Below the pieces are notes generated by a model. It worked only from the letters and a program-made list of their open reading frames with translations, searched no databases and had not been told where the DNA came from. A stretch of 64,000 nt of DNA, taken from Lutimonas halocynthiae (lineage in GTDB: Bacteria; Bacteroidota; Bacteroidia; Flavobacteriales; Flavobacteriaceae). Both the position numbers and the translations under genes were made by a program. Below are positions 61,137 to 64,000 of this stretch, in pieces (within the stretch, counting starts at the first letter, position 1; every line of letters begins with the position of its first letter). The DNA is taken from contig NZ_JAUFQO010000016.1 in assembly GCF_030409835.1 (NCBI RefSeq), forward strand, positions 1 to 64,000, read 5' to 3'.

Positions 61137-61144
61137 CAAATCTA
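61137..61144 (-). promoter_or_regulatory. -7 box for the rsmD operon
   Basis: On the minus strand TAGATTTG, matching TAnnTTTG, 29 nt before the first start codon. Confidence 0.5.
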
Positions 61145-61314
61145 CAAAAATTTTTCAATCAGGAAAGTAATATTTTTAGTTTATCTGCTAATTTTTTAAG
61201 GGACAATATAACTAAAAAACAGGAGCGATAATTTGAAAGTGGATTTATTCTTATAGTTTGATTCCTATGATTAATTTGATCTCTTGCAAGATGGAAACTA
61301 TAATTAATTCTAGT
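61145..61314. other. Intergenic region between divergent operons
   Basis: No gene is seen; AT-rich DNA between the rsmD operon and the helicase gene, with promoters at each end. Confidence 0.5.
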
Positions 61315-61322
61315 TAAGTTTG
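61315..61322 (+). promoter_or_regulatory. -7 box for the helicase gene
   Basis: TAAGTTTG, matching TAnnTTTG, 33 nt before the start codon. Confidence 0.45.
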
Positions 61323-61355
61323 TGAAACAAAAAAAATAGCACTTAAATTGATATA

Positions 61356-62777
61356 ATGCAAAATGTAAATAATCTTTTTTCTGAGTTTGTAAAGGGTTTC
61401 GGTTTTGAGCCCACTAATTTACAGAATGAGTTGCTTAGAAAATTGGCAGATTTTGTGTTAAATGCATCTAAAAATGATCTTTTTCTAATGAAAGGTTATG
61501 CAGGAACCGGTAAAACAACCATTGTAAGTACAGTGGTTAATAATTTAGGATCTGTAAATTTAAAAGCAGTTTTATTAGCCCCCACAGGAAGGGCTGCCAA
61601 GGTTATGGGCTCCTATTCTAAAAAACCAGCTTTTACGATCCACAAGAAAATCTATTTTCCAAAGAATGATCCGAACTCAGGCATGAGTTTTGTTCTTCAG
61701 CAAAATAAGCACCGTAATACTGTTTTTATCGTTGATGAAGCGTCAATGATTCCTGACAGGAATCCAGATGCCAGATTATTTAATAATAGGTCATTATTAG
61801 CTGATTTGATCAGTTATGTTTATTCGGGTATAAATTGCAAGCTGATTTTGGTTGGAGATGTGGCACAATTACCACCTGTTAAGTTAGATTTGAGTCCGGC
61901 GCTTGACAAATCTCTTTTGGAAATTGAATTTGATAAAGAAGTGAAGTCGATTGAGCTCGATGAGGTGATGCGGCAACATGAAGACTCCGGAATTCTGTAT
62001 AATGCAACTGGTATACGCGAATCGCTTTTTCAGAATCTTTTGAATCAATTCAAATTCGATTTGAATTTTAAAGATGTGATTCGGCTAACTGATGGTTATG
62101 ATATTCAGGACGCCATTTATAATGCGTATTATGAGGGGTTAAACAATACAGTCTTTATTGTGAGGTCAAATAAGAGGGCCAACCTCTATAATCAGCAGAT
62201 CAGAATCAATATTTTAGGATATGAAAATGAAATCACTTCTGGTGATTTCGTAATGATCGTGAAGAATAATTATTTTTGGCTTCAGGATGCTCCAAAAGTT
62301 GGATTTATTGCCAATGGTGACATATGCGAAGTATTGGAAATTTTTAGTTTTAAGGAGCTTTATGGATTTCGTTTTGCTGAAGTTAAACTGCGACTTGTGG
62401 ATTACGAAGATGAGCCTCCTTTCGAGACGGTGCTATTATTAGATACACTCCACAGTGAGGCACCCTCATTGTCATATGAAGATTCAAACAGATTGTATCA
62501 CGCTGTAGGAGAAGACTATGCAGAAGAAAGATCGAAGTATAAGAGGTTATTAGCCATTAAAAGCAATAAGTATTTTAATGCCTTGCAGGTAAAATTCTCC
62601 TATGCGCTTACCTGTCATAAAACACAAGGAGGGCAATGGGACAATGTGTTTATAGAGCAGCCTTACATGCCTGAAGGTGAAGATATTTCGTATCTTAGAT
62701 GGTTATACACGGCGGTTACCCGTGCTCAAAAGAAATTATTTTTAATTGGTTTTAAGGAAGCGTACTTTGAAGAATAG
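61356..62777 (+). CDS. RecD-like superfamily 1 DNA helicase
   Basis: A 473-residue helicase: Walker A MKGYAGTGKTTIVSTVV, APTGRAAKVMG (motif Ia), IVDEASMI (Walker B) and GDVAQLPPV (motif III), with the C-terminal UvrD_C_2 block TCHKTQGGQWDNVFIE and LYTAVTRAQKKLFLIG. Such small RecD-like enzymes are common in Bacteroidota and not part of RecBCD. Its end overlaps the carboxypeptidase gene by 11 bp. Confidence 0.92.
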   Translation: MQNVNNLFSEFVKGFGFEPTNLQNELLRKLADFVLNASKNDLFLMKGYAGTGKTTIVSTVVNNLGSVNLKAVLLAPTGRAAKVMGSYSKKPAFTIHKKIYFPKNDPNSGMSFVLQQNKHRNTVFIVDEASMIPDRNPDARLFNNRSLLADLISYVYSGINCKLILVGDVAQLPPVKLDLSPALDKSLLEIEFDKEVKSIELDEVMRQHEDSGILYNATGIRESLFQNLLNQFKFDLNFKDVIRLTDGYDIQDAIYNAYYEGLNNTVFIVRSNKRANLYNQQIRINILGYENEITSGDFVMIVKNNYFWLQDAPKVGFIANGDICEVLEIFSFKELYGFRFAEVKLRLVDYEDEPPFETVLLLDTLHSEAPSLSYEDSNRLYHAVGEDYAEERSKYKRLLAIKSNKYFNALQVKFSYALTCHKTQGGQWDNVFIEQPYMPEGEDISYLRWLYTAVTRAQKKLFLIGFKEAYFEE

Positions 62778-64000
62778 CTTAATCATAGGTGTTTTACTCA
62801 TATCATTGTTCATGTCATGTTCAGCATCGAAAAGCCTGGAAAAGGATCTTGCTGAGATGAATGAAAGCAATTCGTATTTCATGGGTTTGTCGGTAGTTGA
62901 CGCATCAAATGGTCGCACTATAATTGATTTTCAAGGAAACAAGTATTTTACACCGGCATCTAACGTTAAATTGTTTACGCTATATGCTGCATTAAAAACC
63001 TTAAAGGATTCTGTACCAAGTTTTGAATACTACAAATCTGGCGATTCTTTAATCATAAGAGGAGCAGGAGATCCAACTTTTTTAAACGATTCACTCCATG
63101 TTAACTCTATAGACTTTTTAAAAAACAAGGACTTTAAACTGTATTTTTTGGATAGAGATCTGGATGATGATGTATATGGCCCAGGATGGTCATGGGATGA
63201 TTATCAATACACTTATATGCCCGAGAAAAGCCTGATGCCTCTATATGGTAACACCATAAGAATTGCTCATAGTCAAGATAATTTACAGGTGTTTCCATCA
63301 TTTTTCACGAATAGGGTCCACATAAGTGATCATCATAAAAAAGCAAGAGATCTAAATGAAAATAATTTTTATATTTCGAAATCAGGAGGAAATTCGGATA
63401 AAAAAGTGCCGTTTATAACTTCAAATCAATTGGTGGCCGACCTTTTAAGCCAGGAATTGGATGTCAAAGTCACATTAGTTAAGGAAATGTCAGATAGAAA
63501 ATTCGAAGCATTCAAAGAGGTCCCTTATGATTCACTTTATGCCAAAATGATGAAAGAATCAGACAATTTCATTGCTGAACAGCTGATGCTACAGGTAGGA
63601 AATAGGTCTGTTCAACAATATAGTATTCCCAAAGGCATTAATTATATTTTGGATAGCTGTTTAGCTGATTTACCACAAAGACCACGTTGGGTAGATGGTT
63701 CTGGTTTGTCTAGGTATAATTTGTTCAGTCCTCAGAGCATCGTCTTTTTGTTGCAAAAAATGTATGCTGAAATCCCGAATGAAAAACTGATGTCCTATTT
63801 TCCTCAAGGGGGAATAGACGGGACACTTAAAAATGATTATAGCGAACAAGAGTATATTCGCGCTAAATCGGGTACATTGTCTAATAATTATAGTTTATCC
63901 GGTTACCTGACTACTAAGAAAGGTAACTTGCTTGTATTTAGCTATATGAACAACCATTATCCAGGAAGTTCAAGAGAGCGAAAAAAGGAAATGGCTATTT
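62767..64000 (+). CDS. dacB: D-Ala-D-Ala carboxypeptidase/endopeptidase, PBP4 type (3' end outside window)
   Basis: The frame from TTG 62767 is open to the window edge (411 codons seen). It encodes a lipoprotein-type signal (SLIIGVLLISLFMSC) and the peptidase S13 motifs: SxxK in PASNVKLF, SxN in DGSGLSRYN, and KSGT in RAKSGTLSN. The enzyme trims or cuts peptidoglycan cross-links in the periplasm. The distance between SxxK and SxN (about 230 residues) shows the extra domain typical of PBP4. The TTG start follows closely on the helicase stop, which it overlaps. Confidence 0.92.
   Translation, partial: MKNSLIIGVLLISLFMSCSASKSLEKDLAEMNESNSYFMGLSVVDASNGRTIIDFQGNKYFTPASNVKLFTLYAALKTLKDSVPSFEYYKSGDSLIIRGAGDPTFLNDSLHVNSIDFLKNKDFKLYFLDRDLDDDVYGPGWSWDDYQYTYMPEKSLMPLYGNTIRIAHSQDNLQVFPSFFTNRVHISDHHKKARDLNENNFYISKSGGNSDKKVPFITSNQLVADLLSQELDVKVTLVKEMSDRKFEAFKEVPYDSLYAKMMKESDNFIAEQLMLQVGNRSVQQYSIPKGINYILDSCLADLPQRPRWVDGSGLSRYNLFSPQSIVFLLQKMYAEIPNEKLMSYFPQGGIDGTLKNDYSEQEYIRAKSGTLSNNYSLSGYLTTKKGNLLVFSYMNNHYPGSSRERKKEMAI

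Noticed and set aside
1-64000. CRISPR array or rRNA genes
   Set aside because: No regularly spaced repeats with unique spacers and no rRNA-like sequence were seen.

Overview
The window is chromosomal DNA from a member of the Bacteroidota, most likely a marine Flavobacteriales. The evidence is its low GC content, promoters with the Bacteroidota -7 box (TAnnTTTG), and typical family members (GH97, DUF3276, DUF3822, 2TM-domain proteins, a SecA of over 1,100 residues without the C-terminal zinc motif). The order nusB / DUF1573 / yajC / YbbR / coaE / histidine kinase / response regulator also fits, as does menC / CPBP protease / menE.

Region 1 (1-4501, minus strand) is the start of an extracellular contractile injection system (eCIS, phage-tail-like) operon that runs off the left edge. 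In transcription order it holds a signal-peptide GH18 hydrolase with a membrane tail, a small two-helix membrane protein, a DUF4255/Afp16-type tail-terminator protein, an unrecognised 347-residue protein and the tail sheath (3' end outside the window).

Region 2 (about 5.0-14.6 kb) is an accessory island beside a tRNA-Arg(CCU) gene whose 3' end faces it. At the far end is the C-terminal stub of a tyrosine recombinase, followed by an orphan transposase-like HTH protein. A compact replication module follows: excisionase-like HTH protein, II/X-family rolling-circle initiator and SSB, with a long hairpin between rep and ssb. The cargo is anti-phage: a three-gene CBASS (Cap15-like two-helix/beta-barrel effector, DncV-like CD-NTase, E2-like protein), an hsdM stump and an orphan nucleotide-cyclase-like protein. 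Divergent from CBASS is an overlapping operon of a sigma factor, a 112-residue protein and an ImmA/IrrE metallopeptidase, with a perfect 19-bp palindrome in the shared promoter region. I read it as a possible CBASS regulator analogous to CapH/CapP but with a sigma factor in place of the repressor. This is the most novel candidate in the window.

Region 3 (14.8-64 kb) is mostly core genome. It starts with a GH97 glycosidase, the menC/CPBP/menE menaquinone genes (menC apparently starting at an AUA codon), secA, a cobalamin adenosyltransferase and a methyltransferase. An exopolysaccharide operon follows (25.8-36.1 kb): export lipoprotein, BY-kinase, initiating sugar transferase, nucleotide-sugar dehydrogenase and epimerase. 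It runs by stop/start overlaps into cysQ, a doubled DUF2061 protein, cysC, cysD and cysN, which suggests a sulfated polysaccharide. Then come ychF, tgt (without its usual zinc cysteines), an LptF/G permease, accA, nnr, an ACT protein divergent from aspartate kinase, DUF3276, an ABC exporter, the nusB-to-response-regulator block, a Sua5 protein, an ECF sigma factor with a membrane partner, a LytS/LytR system with three 2TM domains, rsmD/DUF3822, a RecD-like helicase and a PBP4-type carboxypeptidase that runs off the right edge.

No rRNA, CRISPR array or intact insertion sequence was seen.
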